DNA of 64,000 nt from Adiantum capillus-veneris. Taxonomy: Eukaryota > Streptophyta > Polypodiopsida > Polypodiales > Pteridaceae. Made by a program: the position numbers and the translations under genes. Location of the stretch: positions 97,320,612-97,384,611 of the forward strand of contig CM043945.1 of assembly GCA_014529385.2 (NCBI GenBank), written 5' to 3'. Below, in pieces: positions 1 through 15,984 of this stretch. Position 1 is the first letter of the stretch. Each line of letters opens with the position of its first letter. Below the pieces are notes generated by a model that saw nothing but the letters and a program-made list of their open reading frames with translations, did not search any database and was not told the origin of the DNA.

Positions 1-114
1 CTAAAATGATATCGTAAGGTAAAAAGGGATCCGCTAAGAAACATGGACTAATGACTAGGCTTTATCTTCTCTACCTCATAGTCAAGGACGACTATGATTT
101 CAAGAGAGAGGTAA

Positions 115-942
115 TGTCATAAAATAGAATATCTAACTTTACCAAATGATTTTCTCATATTAAATTGATCATTTAATATGGGAAGATAAAAGGGGAACAA
201 GAGTTAGGATATAGATATGTTCTTCTAGACCTATCTCAATAGGGCACCAAAAGGAAAAATGGTTGCATCTCAATAGGGGTCCAAAAGGAAACGGTCTACC
301 AAAGAGCAATGTGTAATAAGTGCTTCTAGATTTACCTCAACAAAGGACCAAGACGAGATATGGTTACATCTCAATAGGGGTCCAAAAGGAGGTAGTCTAT
401 CAAAGAGCAACGTGCATCTAATGGAGGTAGTCTATCAAAGAGCAATGTGCATCTAATGGAGCTTAAAAGACAGTAGGGTTAGCTTCACTAAAGACCTCCA
501 AAAGTTAGTGTTAAAAAGTCATTTGACCTTAGGCAAGCTAGGGATGACCTTGAGGTGGGAATCCTACCCAAGCATGAGGTGTTTGTCGGCTTGCTAACTA
601 AAGTGCTTGGGAACCTTGCCCAAAGCTTGAGGTGGTTTTTATGTTCAAATGACTAAGGTTCTTGAAGTGTTCAATTCAAAGATAAATACTCAAGAGGCAT
701 AAACGGTTTCCTTGCTTAATTGACTAAGTGCTTGAAGTGTTCAATTCAAACCAAACGGCTTAAAAATCATAAAAGACACATGTCAAAATCCTCCACATGT
801 GGCCCTCATGATGTGCTTGAATCCTATTGAATAGGCTTTAAAGGGGTCCAATGAGAATTTTAGATACATAAAAATAAATAATTAAGTTATTTGTCTCAAA
901 GAGTAAAAAGAGAACACATCTCCAAATTATATAATTAAATAA

Positions 943-992
<50 letters not shown>

Positions 993-1735
993 GAACCAAT
1001 CTTGAGAGGGGGTATACTCTCCCACACACGCACCCAGTCTCTCATTGTGTGAAGTGCAAAAGTACAAGAGCTCCATCTCCTTCTCCAAGCTTGTTGGGAA
1101 GTTGAGAGTCTATGGAATGCAAATCCAACCAAGAGCCATGCTTCAAGGCTTAATCTTGTCATCTCCTTCATCTTCATTACTATGATATTATGCTATGCTA
1201 AGAAAGAAGAGTGATGATAAGTGAGGGACTATTTCTTTCTCCTATGAATGATTCTTCTTCCTCTTCCCTACAATCATGTCCCGCTAAATCTCTCCACCTT
1301 CGAAGGTGTTTGAGGCCTTGGGACTGAGGCTTGGGTTAGTTGATTATTTTTGCAAAGTTTATGCTATGCTCGGATGCATGAAGATTTCCATATTCATAGC
1401 ATCACCAAGGTCACAAGGAACACAAAGATTGTATTGTATCAAGTCTCTCTTGATGGGAGAATCTATACTCTCTTGATGGGAGAATCTATAATACAAACAC
1501 TTTTTGGAGGGGGGACCGGCTCCAAGTAAATCCGCTCCTCAACTATTGTCATGTTCGCTAATACTCTCTCTCTCTCTTGCAAAAGTATTGTTCATGCCAA
1601 GTTAATTAAGTACTATGTTTATGTTGCTACCATCAATTAAGTTCACCGTCTATGCTCAAAGTGATCTCACAAAAAATCTCACTCTAATTCTCTTAATTTC
1701 ACTATTCTCAAAGTTCATAGGCCATTTCCATTACA
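115..1735 (+). repeat. LTR-like dispersed repeat, copy A
   Basis: The block starts TGTCATAAAAT and ends TTTCCATTACA, giving TG...CA termini. Most of it is recognisably the same sequence as 48661-50095, including the stretch on (GA)-flanked leader, the 'gaagagtgatgataagt' segment and the final 'aaagttcataggccatt'. It has no coding potential. It carries a (GA)n tract at 946-990 and a 35-bp tandem duplication at 388-457. No tRNA-complementary PBS follows position 1735 and the flanks (ggtaa / tgatg) do not match, so this copy may be a decayed solo LTR or one end of a lost element. The LTR identity is inferred from termini, length and the second copy. Confidence 0.5.
946..990. repeat. (GA)n microsatellite
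   Basis: Uninterrupted GA dinucleotide array of about 22 units inside LTR-like copy A. The corresponding position of copy B (around 49359-49379) carries a poly-G run instead. Confidence 0.95.
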
Positions 1736-2097
1736 TGATGAGCAACCTTGGATTGATTTGGATGAGGCATAATCTACCAAACTAGATTTTGTCTTTGTAT
1801 TTGAGGCTAAAAAACATGGCATTGACAACAACCCATATGCAAGATGCCACGAGAAAGCTTTGAGGCCGTCCCTTTTGGCGAGCGCATAATGTCTAAGGAA
1901 TTGTTACACAGTGTGTATGTGTTGAATGGCTTTATGATGCAAGTTAACTTTAGTCCTAACGTTGCTTTCCAGAGTTTGAAAACATGTTGTGCAAAATTGG
2001 TAGTGTTGTACTTTATGGGCATACGAATGATGACCCAGGCATATGGGATTGGGCGGTTTCTGTGTTCAACGTTAAACATGAGGTATAGCACTTCAAA

Positions 2098-2693
2098 ATG
2101 GTGGGCAAGAATTTAAATGTGGTTGTTGTGCCTCTAAGCAGGTGGTTCAAGATCTTATCATAAGAGGAGGTGTATGGCGCACTTCTTCTTTTGCATATGC
2201 AATGTCCTGGACACCAAAGTTTTACCCAAATGAAGAGATTATGCACTTTTGTCATGCATGGATCATGTTTAAAAGCTTCCTACTTTGGCTACATGATCAC
2301 ATTCAATCTATTTCCTTGATGTTAAGTCGTGTTCTTTTCATGCCAAAGCTGCAGCGATAAGATCTGGATTGGATATTATGGTGTGCATTTGGTTGAACAT
2401 GGATAGACCCATTTCGAAATTTGTGGATCTAAACATGGGATGCTTTGGATCTTTTTTGCAAGAGCTAGCTTTTGCTTCATTCCCTATTGCATGCTACAAA
2501 TGCCATAGGGTTGGTCATTATGCTAGGAACTACCCTATAGATGGATTTGTCAATAAACCACTGGTCAAAACCCCATGGAAACGGGTTGATAAAAATCTCA
2601 TGCTACCTTTGGTTGAGAATACAAGCATATCAATAGAGAAAATGTGTGACAAGAATGTGGTTGGGGATGCAATCATTGAGGAATGTCTATGAG
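2098..2693 (+). pseudogene. DUF4283 / zf-CCHC LINE ORF1 remnant
   Basis: Conceptual translation gives a DUF4283-like stretch around 2190-2330 containing 'SWTPKFYPNEE'. It is followed, in another frame from 2369, by 'GSFLQELAFASFPIACYKCHRVGHYARNYP', a zinc knuckle of the zf-CCHC_4 kind in which the last Cys is replaced by Tyr. In plants this pair forms the ORF1-type protein of L1-like LINEs (nucleic-acid binding) and related host-derived genes. A frameshift separates the two parts and a stop at 2691-2693 ends the frame, with no RT region behind it. The remnant begins a few hundred bases after LTR-like copy A. It is too degraded to be functional. Confidence 0.5.
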
Positions 2694-2699
2694 TCCTTG

Positions 2700-4205
2700 A
2701 TGGGGCCTTGTTGGCAAGTGAAACCCAAGAGAAAATTGATAGAGGTGATGATCTGCCTGGGCAAAAGATTGACCTCCTTAGACACCATTGAGTTTTTCTA
2801 GGTCACTTGAAATGCCAGTTGAAAATAATCCAAAAAAAACGAAGTATCCCAATTAGTGTTTTTACATTGTCTCTCATGTTAGGGTGGTTCCCTTTGTTAG
2901 CTAGATCTGGTATGGTCTCTATTTATGGTGTGTTGTCCCTCATGGATGGTCTGGCATGAGGTTATGATGTATTTTTTCAATCTTAGTAATATAATACTCT
3001 CATATAATGTGAGAATTGCCAAAAAGAGAAACAAATATAGGATATTCTTACAAAACTATACTTATGGCTTTCTTTTTAGAAGATTTGTTAGTATAGAACC
3101 CATTTATTGGTTTTGCACCAACAAAATAATTAAAGATCATATCCAAAACAAAACTGTAGTCATGTTTCTTTTGAGAGAAAAAAGAGAAAGGAATGTCCTT
3201 CATATCAATTTCACCATGGGTTTAAGTTGAGAAAATAATTCACAAAATAGTAAATCATCAATACAAACTTTTAAAAAAAAATTACACACCCTCCGTATTG
3301 TCCTTCTTTCGGCAGGCTAGGAAACTCAAGTAGGCCAAGAAAATGAGCTTGAGTGAGACCACTTTTGCATTTCTCATCAATCCTCAATTATGCTTTTTAT
3401 CATGCTCTTTTCATGAATTTCAATTTTCATTACACTGATTGTAATGGATATGACTTATTGACAATATTTTTTTGTCACAAAACTGCATATATGAAGAGCT
3501 TTCTCAAAACTCAAATGTGTATTTTGATATCTTTTCTAGCAAAAGAAAGATGCTTCGATATGAAGAAGCTACATCTATTGCAGGCTAGGCATGCATTCCC
3601 AAACATGGCCTTAACTTGAGCTAGAATTATTAGAAGACTGTAATTAGGAACTGGTTTGAAGAATACCTTTATAATATAAGTAGGTGCTAAAAAATATAGG
3701 GGTTTATTGTAATACTAGCGGAAAATTTTGATAGCTACCTCCAAAATTAAACTTAGACAATAAGAAAACCTTCAAATTTTGTAGGAAGTTACTGTAACAA
3801 TCAATCAATTTATCTTTTCTTCACACACACACACACACTTGTAATGCTTTAGATGATCTACAGGACACATATAATGGTCTAATCTTGCTTTCCGTAGCCA
3901 TCTTCCCTCCAATTAGTATCTTTAGGGTTTGGGGGTAGAGTGGATGGGACATAGGGGAAGGTTCTTCTCTCCCTCTATGTCCAGACACGTGGTATGCAGT
4001 CCTAGAACACGTAAACATGATTTTACAACTAACTATCAAAAGGGAATACTAGCTAAGTTTTTAACTTCAAACTTATTTTAAAATCAGCTTAGTTGTGAAA
4101 TTATGTTTAGAAGGTCCACTTGGATAAAAACTTGCATAAAGATGTGTGTGGGTGTGTGGGTCTCTCTCTCCAAGCGATAAGTTTCCAAAATCTGTATCAT
4201 ATATC
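2700..4205. other. Unclassified intergenic sequence
   Basis: AT-rich sequence with no open frame longer than about 100 codons and no recognisable domain. A short (CA)n tract lies near 3824-3838. Confidence 0.6.
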
Positions 4206-4211
4206 ACATGA

Positions 4212-5720
<1,509 letters not shown>

Positions 5721-6790
5721 CATGTAGCTGAGATAACCATAGATTATTGCTTTTGCTACATGACTTGATTCTTCAATCGACAAAGATTATTAGGAAAAAT
5801 AATATCAAAAAAAATATATATATATATATAAAAGAAAATGACCCATGTTTTGAAGCACAACAGAAGAAGAGGCTCAAGAAGATGGGATTTTGTGCCTTGT
5901 TTTGTTTCATGAAGTTGGGTTTTGTGCCTTGTTTTGTTTTGCTCGAAAGCTAGATACCTAGCTCTTTATTATACCAAAAAGAGCACATTGGGATGTCCAT
6001 GGAGACATTTTAAAGAGTTGCCATGTTAACCACATGTGCTTGAAATGGATACCTTGAATTCATGGTTCTACAGTCGCGGAGGATAATTTAATTTTGTGCA
6101 TGAACCATAGCTACAATTTAAGCAAATGGGAAGGTACAGTAACCTCCCTTGCTGCATGCGTACTTGCAAATTGCAACTTTAAGGTACATCCCTCCCTTTG
6201 TGTGGCATAGAAGTACTTGTAAATTGCATCCTTAAGGCACATATCTCCCTTGGTCTGACGTGTGTAGCATAAAAGTACTTTTGTGATTTCATAATGCAAT
6301 AGTTTTGGCAATAGTTTTGTCCTTAAAATGTGATTTCATCCTTAAAATGCAATAGCTTGAGAGGGAGAGCCACTAAAAGGAAGAACATGGTAATATCGCC
6401 CTACCACCTCTCTGTTTCTGACACCTTCTAAAAAGTATTTATAATACTCTTATCATATAAATTTATCTTCCTATTATTATTGCTAGCTACTTTTGATTTT
6501 TTATGACAACAAAGCCTCAACTCACAAAATGGTGTTGCATACTTTTGATTTTTGGCTTTCTAAAAAAAAAAGCCTTACATACTAGTTGAGTTAGGGCCTA
6601 GGCATACATTCAATGTTTTCAATGTTTTCAGCGATGATTGTGACTTCTCTTAAATGTTATTTTGGTTTTAAAATATTAAATGGATATTTGTATTTCACCT
6701 TTCATTTCACATCTTTGACATGTCCCGACTTTTCTTGCATTCTATTGGTTTAAAATGTCAAAGTGAAGCTTCACCTTGCATAATTCTAGT

Positions 6791-6842
<52 letters not shown>

Positions 6843-7834
6843 GATCGACAGTGTTCAAGAAAATCTTTTTTCCTAAGCGACGGACTCTCCTGCATGTAAA
6901 GATGTAAATCGGAACTACTATTAGAAATTTTCAAACCTGTAGGATTTTGAGCTACTTTCTCATATATTTTACAGATTTTTTCCGTTCCCATTGTTTGTAA
7001 TTGGCTAATCTCGATTCTCAGTCGGCTCAAGGTTAAGTTGAGGCACACTTGTCCTGACCACACTGGTGGCCAAGATTCCTCCTCGCAAAGAAGCAAACCA
7101 AAAATACTAGCAAAATTTTTGAAATTTGGAGGATTTTTTAACTATTTTCTCACATATTTTATCGTTTTTCTTCCCTTTACCATGGTTTGTAACGAGCTAG
7201 TCTTGATTTTCAACTGGCTTACGGTTAAGTAAGCTAAGGCAATCCTTTCACGAACACTGATTCCAATTAAACTCAACCTAATGATTTTATCACTTTCTTA
7301 TTGTTTTAGAAAGCCACCGTAACCCTTTTCACTTGTTTAATGACAAAAGAGCCTCACTCAAAAAAATCATGTTTCAAACAGTTGGTGGAGAAGGAGAGAA
7401 CAAATATGAATTAAACATGTGTGAGAAGTGTCTGTGTGTGTGTGTGTGTGTGCGCGTGCTATGTTCACACGTGCATGCAAGACAAAAGGGGATGACGGGG
7501 GAAGAGACCACATACACCCAACACACATACTGATGTACTCCCACATATACATGTATATATGATATATATGTGTGTCTTATATTTTGATAATGCATGTGTA
7601 TATAATGTTTATCTGGCTCTATGTTTTAATAATGTGCACACACATGTGTCTACATGGGATTAATGGATATGCATATACATAATCCACACATATATAGAGT
7701 ACCTCTTATACAAAGATATCAAGAGTTCAATTCTAGCAAAAAAGCATATATTTATTGTTGAGTAGCAAGTTGGTCGGATATCTCATGATCTCTACTCAAT
7801 TGCCTCCATATGTGAAAATTAACTAAGAGAAATT
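5721..7834. other. Non-coding region with minor repeats
   Basis: No recognisable gene. It contains an imperfect ~60-65 bp repeat around 6130-6300 ('gtacttg(c/t)aaattgca' and 'ccttaaggcaca'), an (AT)n tract at 6799-6838, and a diverged direct duplication of ~110 bp (about 6935-7045 and 7125-7240) sharing 'ctcacatatttta' and 'tgattttcaactggct'-type blocks. Confidence 0.6.
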
Positions 7835-8480
7835 GCATTGAGAAGGCCAAGATTCCTTATCCATCTATTTTGGCTCTTTGATATATGCCATGATTGGGAC
7901 TTGTGTAGACATTGCATTTGCAATGGGAGCTTATGTAATTTATGGAAAACCCTAGCAAGAAGCATTGGGAGGCAATGAAAAGTGTGATGAGATAATTGAA
8001 GACACAAAAGAGTTGTGCATTTACCTTAGAGGCGAAGAAACATGTATAGTTGGCTACATGGTGGCAAATTATGCAAGATATGCCGACAACAAACAGTCTA
8101 AGGATAAGTTTGTACATCCGATAGTGGTGGAATTTCATGGTCATTGCAAGATGTATGTATCATTCTACACTAGATGGAGAATATGTTGGTGTGTAAGATG
8201 CCAACAATGAATCTATATGTCTTGCTCGTCTAGTGGGAGATATGAGCATGAATACATAAGTTCATGTCTTCATTATGATAGTTGGAGTGATATGTAGCTA
8301 GCACATTGAGCTCCGGAATCTAATTTTTCATGCAAAGACAAAGCACGTCGATGAAAGGCATCACTCATTTGTGAGTGGTTAAGGAAAATCAGCAATCTTA
8401 TCGAGAGTCACTCAAGTGACAACCCTACAGATTTTCTTGTGAAAGGTCTTCCCTCAAAGAAGTCTGCACATACTTGAGTG
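7835..8480 (+). pseudogene. Ty1/copia RT-RNase H remnant
   Basis: Across shifting frames the translation recalls the end of copia pol. Around 7890-8000 it reads 'GTCVDIAFAMGA' followed by 'KHWEAMK'. The next stretch is 'TKELCIYLRGEETCIVGY' (RNase H start, about 8000-8060), then 'IFHAKTKHVDERHH' around 8320-8370 and 'DNPTDFLVKGLPSKKS' around 8418-8465. These correspond in order to the copia RT/RNase H boundary, the HARTKHI box and the terminal ENPADLLTK box. There are many stops and frameshifts. Nothing upstream resembles copia integrase, so only the 3' end of pol survives. The family assignment rests on motif order, not on an alignment score. Confidence 0.65.
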
Positions 8481-8577
8481 ATTGTGGGTTGCACATACTT
8501 GAGTGATTGTGGGCATTGGGAAGAGATCCCCTGTGTTACAGCAAGCTCCAGTGCAACAAGCTCCTGCATAGATAGCC

Positions 8578-9400
8578 ATGGAGGAACTCACAAGCGTACT
8601 AGCTAAGGTGAATATTAAGTTCTCGACTCTCAAGGGTCTCTCCACAGAAGATGCCGACAACCATGCCCGGAGGTTTGTTTCCCTTTGCCGAGGTCGTGGC
8701 CTCAATCGAGAAGACGCCTACTTAGTACTCTTTCCATCCACCTTGTAGAAAACCACTTTACTACTTGGGCCACATAAGAAAAAAAAATTGTGAAGCTTTT
8801 AGACCAGGGGACTTCCAAGAGAAGGTTCTGGGTGAGTTGGCTAACTTGGTGCTCCAGCCCAAAGAGACTTTTGCAGAGCTCATAACCAGAGAAAAGTCTC
8901 TGGTCGCCAAGCTTCCCTAGCAACCAGGTGAATTCATGGTTAAGAAGTGGGTAGAGAAAGCTCTTCCCAAAACGTCCCAACAAAAACTCCGAAAGAGTCT
9001 CCGACCTGACGCCACTCTGGAGGAGTTTGTCGTAGCTGCTACTCGGATAGAAGGAGCTAGGAAGCTGTTCACCGACCCTCCTTGGGTAGAGACCACCTCA
9101 GTATTTTTAGAAAGTCCCTCTAATCCTTTTACTTCTTTACGCAGAGAACTAGAAGCTCTGAAGTTACAACGAGCTCTTCAAGAGGAGAAATCGTTCTCTC
9201 CTCCTATCGTTCTTCTATGCATCCTCCGCAGGAATGCCCGCGTGGAACTTACTTTCACTTCTGTGAGAAGTCCGGCCATGATGACAAGGAGTGCTACTAT
9301 TCGAAGGGACTGCGACACCTACAACAGAGCCTCGCCCTTCATGAGTCATCACTCATATGCATGGAGAGTAAAGGAACTCTCCTAAAGAAAGCAAGAGAAG
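8578..9400 (+). pseudogene. Ty3/gypsy gag remnant
   Basis: An ATG at 8578 opens a frame reading 'STLKGLSTEDADNHARRFVS', the start of the Retrotrans_gag (capsid) domain. A stop near 8745 breaks it. Gag-like helices continue in another frame at 8936-9200 ('WVEKALPKTSQQKLRKSLRP', 'LEALKLQRALQEE'). A further shift leads to a zinc knuckle around 9240-9300 ('YFHFCEKSGHDDKEC'), the nucleocapsid. Capsid and nucleocapsid package the element RNA in a virus-like particle. No protease or RT follows. At least two frameshifts and two stops make it non-functional. It begins only about 100 bp after the copia remnant, so the two were probably nested insertions. Confidence 0.7.
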
Positions 9401-9620
9401 GGCGACTATGTAAGTTGGGGATGATACAATTTTTGAGCTTGAAATTTGAATTTTGGGCATTGATCAACAATTTAGTGCTAAGCAACCAACTGTCTCGCAC
9501 AATGTGAGTCACAAGGGCAAAGAATTTGATTAATGATTAGATTGCAAAAGGACACTCACAAAACCCAAGGAATGGACGGTGCATCTCTCTCCCCCCCTAT
9601 TCTCTCCCATCTCTCCCAAG

Positions 9621-9675
<55 letters not shown>

Positions 9676-10994
9676 CTCAAGCAAGGAAATGCTGACACAT
9701 GGCCATGGAGGCACTTTGCCATTATCTTGTATCTTAGATAGGAGCTAGATAGAGTTCATTCTGATTGAGCTTATTTTCGAATTATTAATGCTCATAAATG
9801 ATGGACATGAGCTCAAAATTAATGAGCAATGTTTATATCTATTGCCAATAGACATTTATCAAAGAGTAGACCATATGTATTTTGTAGTAGTATGAGCATT
9901 CTTGTTCATTATGATACAAAGACGTCGTGAGCACTATAAGGATCTTGGTTGCACTAGAACCCATGACCCACATCACAGAGAACGGGTACTCAACCAACCA
10001 AGCTAGCTAGCTCCTTTGGACGACGGTAGACCATATTTTATCACTAACTTAATATATGAGGTGGATAAACAATAATGAATATTTTTTCCATCACACACAT
10101 ACATACATCGATGCATGCATAAAGATGCACCATTTGATACAAACAAAAAGCACATGTAGACACACATATTGCCCATACGTACATGTAACGATTACAAAGA
10201 CAACATAAGTTAGAATCTTTGTCAACAAGAAACGCATAGAGATTATGTATAATAAAAAGCTATAGAACTGGAAGTGGGTAAATGGATTCTCAGCCATGTG
10301 CTTTGGTAAGAAGCTGTGAAGAAATGAAATGAAGAGTGATGGTTTTGCACAAAACATGTATAATAGTATGGGAACACTTTGGGCTTCCTTGATCAAAGAG
10401 GTGGGAGGATTCCCCTCGCCCAAAAAGACCAGCATGGGAGGGAATCTACCCCACTATACACCTCCCACCAAGAGGGTTGGTGCGAGGACATTGTTTACAT
10501 CATATGCAATTGCATGTAGCCAAGCTCGTTGTGTACTATACTTTCTAGGGGCTCACAAAATAGGGGTACCCAATATAATCCAATTCCTTGAGGATGTAGC
10601 ATTGTACTCCAATGATCCCGCGGGCTTTACCTGTAAGAAATTTTCTACATCACCTGCATTCAAGGGATGTCAAAAAAACCTCTACACACATACATACCTT
10701 TATGGTTAGCATGACCCCTCTTGCTTAAAAACTTACATTTTCTTTTTTAACCTGAATTGGAAAACCCATTTTGTATAGATTTTTGTAACTCCACTTCATG
10801 TAATATACACCTCCTATTGAACTCACATGATAAACATACATTTTTTTGGGTAACCCCTTGGGACAATGATGCACACAAACATGTATTTATAACTATACAT
10901 AGATTATAGGTTACATATTAGGGTTTGTCCTGGTACTTGCAAACATACATAGATGAAATATTTCTATAGGAATTTATATGCGGGCAATGGAAGC

Positions 10995-11045
<51 letters not shown>

Positions 11046-11230
11046 CACATGAAGTTTGGTGGAGCTACAACAATCCAATGAGCTCCCTTGTTCAATATAG
11101 ATGCTTAAGGTTAGTTATGGGTGGCTCGTAGGCCATTGGCTTTATATTCAACCCCCACTTATAGGGACAATGTGCCTTTAAGAAGATATGAGATATATAA
11201 AAGGTATGTAGATTAAACCCAGTAGCTCCT
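9401..11230. other. Non-coding region with (CT)n and (GA)n tracts
   Basis: No recognisable gene. A (CT)n array lies at 9627-9673 and a (GA)n array at 10997-11042. A 126-codon open frame at 10329-10709 has no family features that I recognise and is not supported as a gene. Confidence 0.55.
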
Positions 11231-11234
11231 TGAC

Positions 11235-11720
11235 TTGACCATCCACGGAGTGAGACTTCACATGAGGTCCCCCGAATGTGCCAAAACTGGCAAGGATTTC
11301 AAGATGGCGTCTGACGATTCATTGACTTTTTCAACCAAGACCAATCCTCCCGAAATAGCACTTCCAGGCTTACTTTCACTGGACAACTCTTTTGGTGATG
11401 AAGTTATTGGTGCAACCATTTCTTCATGTTGTCTTATTTGCTCCTTTGCTTGTGTAAGCTTGTCCACTACGGAATTCTTCTCTCGTTCCCAATGTGCTTT
11501 CAACCTAGCCTTCCTAGCTCTCCAACTATCTCATTTACTATGTGGTTCTTTGCTAGGTGCATCCGTTTTTGGCTCTTCAACTACAGGTTCTTCAACAACT
11601 TTTTGAGTCTGAGCTCTAGTTATAGCGTAAACAGGCACAACGTTATCATTTTTTGAGCTGCTTGGAAGTTGTACAAACCCTTTGACCTCGTTTGTGTCCA
11701 TCCCTCTCCTGGCTGGGTGG
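11235..11720 (-). pseudogene. Gag C-terminal fragment related to the large gypsy element
   Basis: On the minus strand, 11720-11531 encodes 'LPSSSKNDNVVPVYAITRAQ' and 11503-11258 encodes 'GGLVLVEKVNESSDAI' after a Lys/Glu-rich helix. These match, in the same order, the region after the zinc knuckles of the large element's gag at about 19420-19830 ('SGSENETLIPTQVVTRAQ' and 'GGSVLVDKVHEPLDAL'). It is therefore a diverged gag relic of the same lineage, broken by a frameshift. The fragment ends within 10 bp of the long (CT)n array at 11729. Confidence 0.65.
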
Positions 11721-11724
11721 TGTG

Positions 11725-11866
<142 letters not shown>

Positions 11867-11878
11867 CTGGCTGGCTGG

Positions 11879-12598
<720 letters not shown>

Positions 12599-12637
12599 GG
12601 GGGGGGGGGAGATAGTCAAGTCTATATAGAGAGAGGT

Positions 12638-13690
12638 AAGCTAGCTGTTGAGAGCTTTAAGTACCTTGGCCTTCAAGTTCCAGGCAATTACAAGTGGCAT
12701 GAATGTGTTATATGTTGTTTGGAAGCCAAGAAGAGAGTGTACTATGCATTTGAGAACATTTTTTATGTAGGAAATATCAAATCTTGGGTTCTCAAGAAGT
12801 ACCCTTTTGTTACATTGGTGACACCAATTCTTTTTTAGAGTTGAAGTGTGGGGCAGGAGCATCTCAAAGTCTATTTGGAAAGAGTTTGAGAATGTCCAAA
12901 AGCGTTTTCATACAAACTCTCTCCAAGTCAAGACACAAACACCATATATGCTCCTACTTCTTGAGTCGAGATCTCTTCCAATTGAGATTATGGGCATGGA
13001 ACATGATAAAGATGCATCAAAAACCCTCACATTGACTTCCTACAATTGCAGGGGAAGCAAGCAAAAAAGTTCAAAAGATGCATCAAAGCAAGATCTTGAG
13101 AGTGGGATGGATGCAAGACATAAAGAAGTGGTTTGGGAAATGGGATGCATTACACTTGCTACATGATGCCTCAATAGACTCCCAAGTGAATGAAGCTTTT
13201 CTACAATGCCAATGTATTATGGCTTGGGAGAAATCAGGTGGGTCATGCTTCATACATTACACCACTCATACTGTCCCCAACTCCAAAACCATGTTCTTTG
13301 CTAAAAGAGGAAACCGTGCTCACCCTTATATGATACACACTATCGCAGCCATTTGGCTTAGCTCCCACTCCCTTCGATGTGAGATAGGGTGTTGAAGCAA
13401 TGGAGAAGAGTCAAATAGATTGTGCACATATTTATGCTCAGTGCAAGTTCGAGAGTCTGAGTACCACACACTACTAGATTGCTTAGCTTTTGATCACATC
13501 CAAAATTGTTTTCCTCACATTTTTAGCCATGACTTAGACCTACACACTTTCCTCTCATAGCCACAATGTGGTCTCTCCATTGCAACACTCATCACCACAA
13601 TTTTGGAGCATCGAGAATTACTCATTTTCCCCATACATACCACATGTAACTTTGGTCCCATAGGTCATATTTGACCTCTGAGGATGATAA
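12638..13690 (+). pseudogene. 5'-truncated LINE (RT C-terminus), decayed
   Basis: The translation from about 12640 gives 'VESFKYLGLQVPGNYKWHEC' and 'SWVLKKYPFVTLVTP', matching the C-terminal RT region of the LINE at 43160-43340. Decayed frames continue colinearly to the Cys/His region ('VRESEYHTLLDC' type, about 13450). The 3' tail at 13654-13690 is the same as that of the 41-44 kb LINE, including a short hairpin (AGGTCA/TGACCT). Multiple stops and frameshifts make it dead. Its 5' break abuts (GA)n plus poly-G (12535-12611) and its 3' tail runs into (CT)n at 13695. Confidence 0.8.
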
Positions 13691-13691
13691 T

Positions 13692-14511
<820 letters not shown>

Positions 14512-14515
<4 letters not shown>

Positions 14516-15444
14516 GAGCCAGCAGAGGATCACACCCACATTTTTGCTCACACCCATCATTTTGTAACCATTGATTGTAATAAATGTCTTTCCGACATTA
14601 ATTTTGATTTGAGCCATTCATTAAGTAACGGGACTCAATTGAGTTTCCAGCTTGTAATCCCGAAGTAATTTCACCTGTTGATGTAAATAATTAGAGATGT
14701 TCTCACCTCCAAGGCTGAGGTATATAAGCCAAAGTTTTGTAACCTAAAGGAGATTCAATTATTAATCAAAGTGAGTTTTTGAGCGCCGTGACTGTGTCTG
14801 AGAGAGAGAGAGAGAGAGTCTTATCTTCTTGCTACGCGAGCTACGGGGCCGCCATTGGAGAAGCGACACCGCCATTGTGTTAGCAACGGTGAGAGGTACG
14901 CACAGATATCAAGAGTGCGCGCTATCGGCTTCTATGTGTGGTAAGTTCCTACGAGCTTCGGTGTGAGTTTTCTTCCAACTCGTGTGTCGGAATAGAGCGT
15001 GCAGCATATCTATAGAACCACAACGAGTTGAGCTACGCATTAGTACCATCGGGGTCAAGTTTCGATCACCTATATTTTTCGGCCTGTCTTCATACGCGTT
15101 TGCCGCACGGAGTGGTTATAGGTTGATTTTGCAGTTCAAGTCTTTAGGGTGTTGTTCTTACCTAGTGTATAGACTTCCCCTTGAGTTTGAGATCGATTCA
15201 ATGATTCTAGATCCTGTTTCGTATAGCATTCGTTCGTAGTACGGATTTCAGTCACTTGCGTATTTTAGAACTTAGATTTGATTTCCTTAGTAGTGATTGT
15301 CATTAGAAGGTCGAGTAGGTGATTTGACACCCACCTAGTTGTTTCCATGCGCCTGCGGGTCAAGCTCCGTCCTCGTCTGACAAATTCTGTTGTTGGTTGA
15401 GTTCTCGCTATTTAGCTTCCGCTAGCGGCGTAACCGCCTTAACA
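14512..15444 (+). repeat. 5' LTR of the large gypsy element
   Basis: Matches 32589-33527 almost base for base and ends TTAACA. The 3' copy begins TGTTGAGCC, whereas here the first base is A within a GA tract (AGTTGAGCC), so the terminal T is lost or was overwritten by repeat slippage. TATA box at 14721. A (GA)n tract of about 9-10 units lies at 14800-14818. Confidence 0.95.
14721..14728 (+). promoter_or_regulatory. LTR TATA box
   Basis: TATATAAG lies about 210 bp into the LTR after 'ccaaggctgagg'. The same box is at 32798-32805 in the 3' LTR. It is the likely Pol II promoter of the element; the start site itself is not visible. Confidence 0.65.
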
Positions 15445-15446
15445 TT

Positions 15447-15464
15447 TGGCGCCGTTGCCGGGGA
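15447..15464 (+). promoter_or_regulatory. Primer binding site for tRNA-Asp
   Basis: TGGCGCCGTTGCCGGGGA lies two bases after the 5' LTR end. It is complementary to the 3' end of plant tRNA-Asp(GUC) including CCA, and would prime minus-strand cDNA synthesis. Confidence 0.92.
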
Positions 15465-15984
15465 CGAGAGCCCTAAGTAGGTGACCTTAGACTAATCCTA
15501 CGAGGTGAGTCGTATAAACTACTTTGTATACTTTAGTTAGAAAAGATCTAGGAGTGGTGGACTCCGAAGGTCTCGAGAGATACTATGAAGTGGGGTATTC
15601 CTGGGTCTTCCGTGTTGACAGTATTTTTAGTTTAGCTTAGATTAGATTGTTTTTTATGGTGTTTAAGTGGTTGTTGACATAAAAAGCATTTGCTACTCCT
15701 TGTGTGGTAGTAAATCTCTTTATATTTTCAATTGCAAAAAATCCATTTTATGATTAGAAGTAGCTTAGGTAGGGCCTGATTTGATCCTGATCTAGAGCTA
15801 TCAATTGGTGTTCTATTTGCTTGATGTGTTTGATTGCATGTTAGATCACTGAAAAAGTCGCTTTGGTAGTGAAATATGCAATAAACAAAGTTCAGAAAAA
15901 TTTTCTGTGTAACTGATTGTTGTTGAGCACTTAAAAGAGCTATTGGAAGAGTTCTGTGCTGAAAAACTGGAAATCTGCAACTTT

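Noticed and set aside
15090-15110. Further palindrome copy in the LTR (TCATACGCGT)
   Set aside because: Only the central ten bases match and the outer arms do not; could be coincidence.
14982-15239. 85-codon frame in the LTR, repeated at 33065-33322 and 33741-33998
   Set aside because: It is preserved because the LTRs are near-identical copies, not because of coding constraint; no domain is recognisable.
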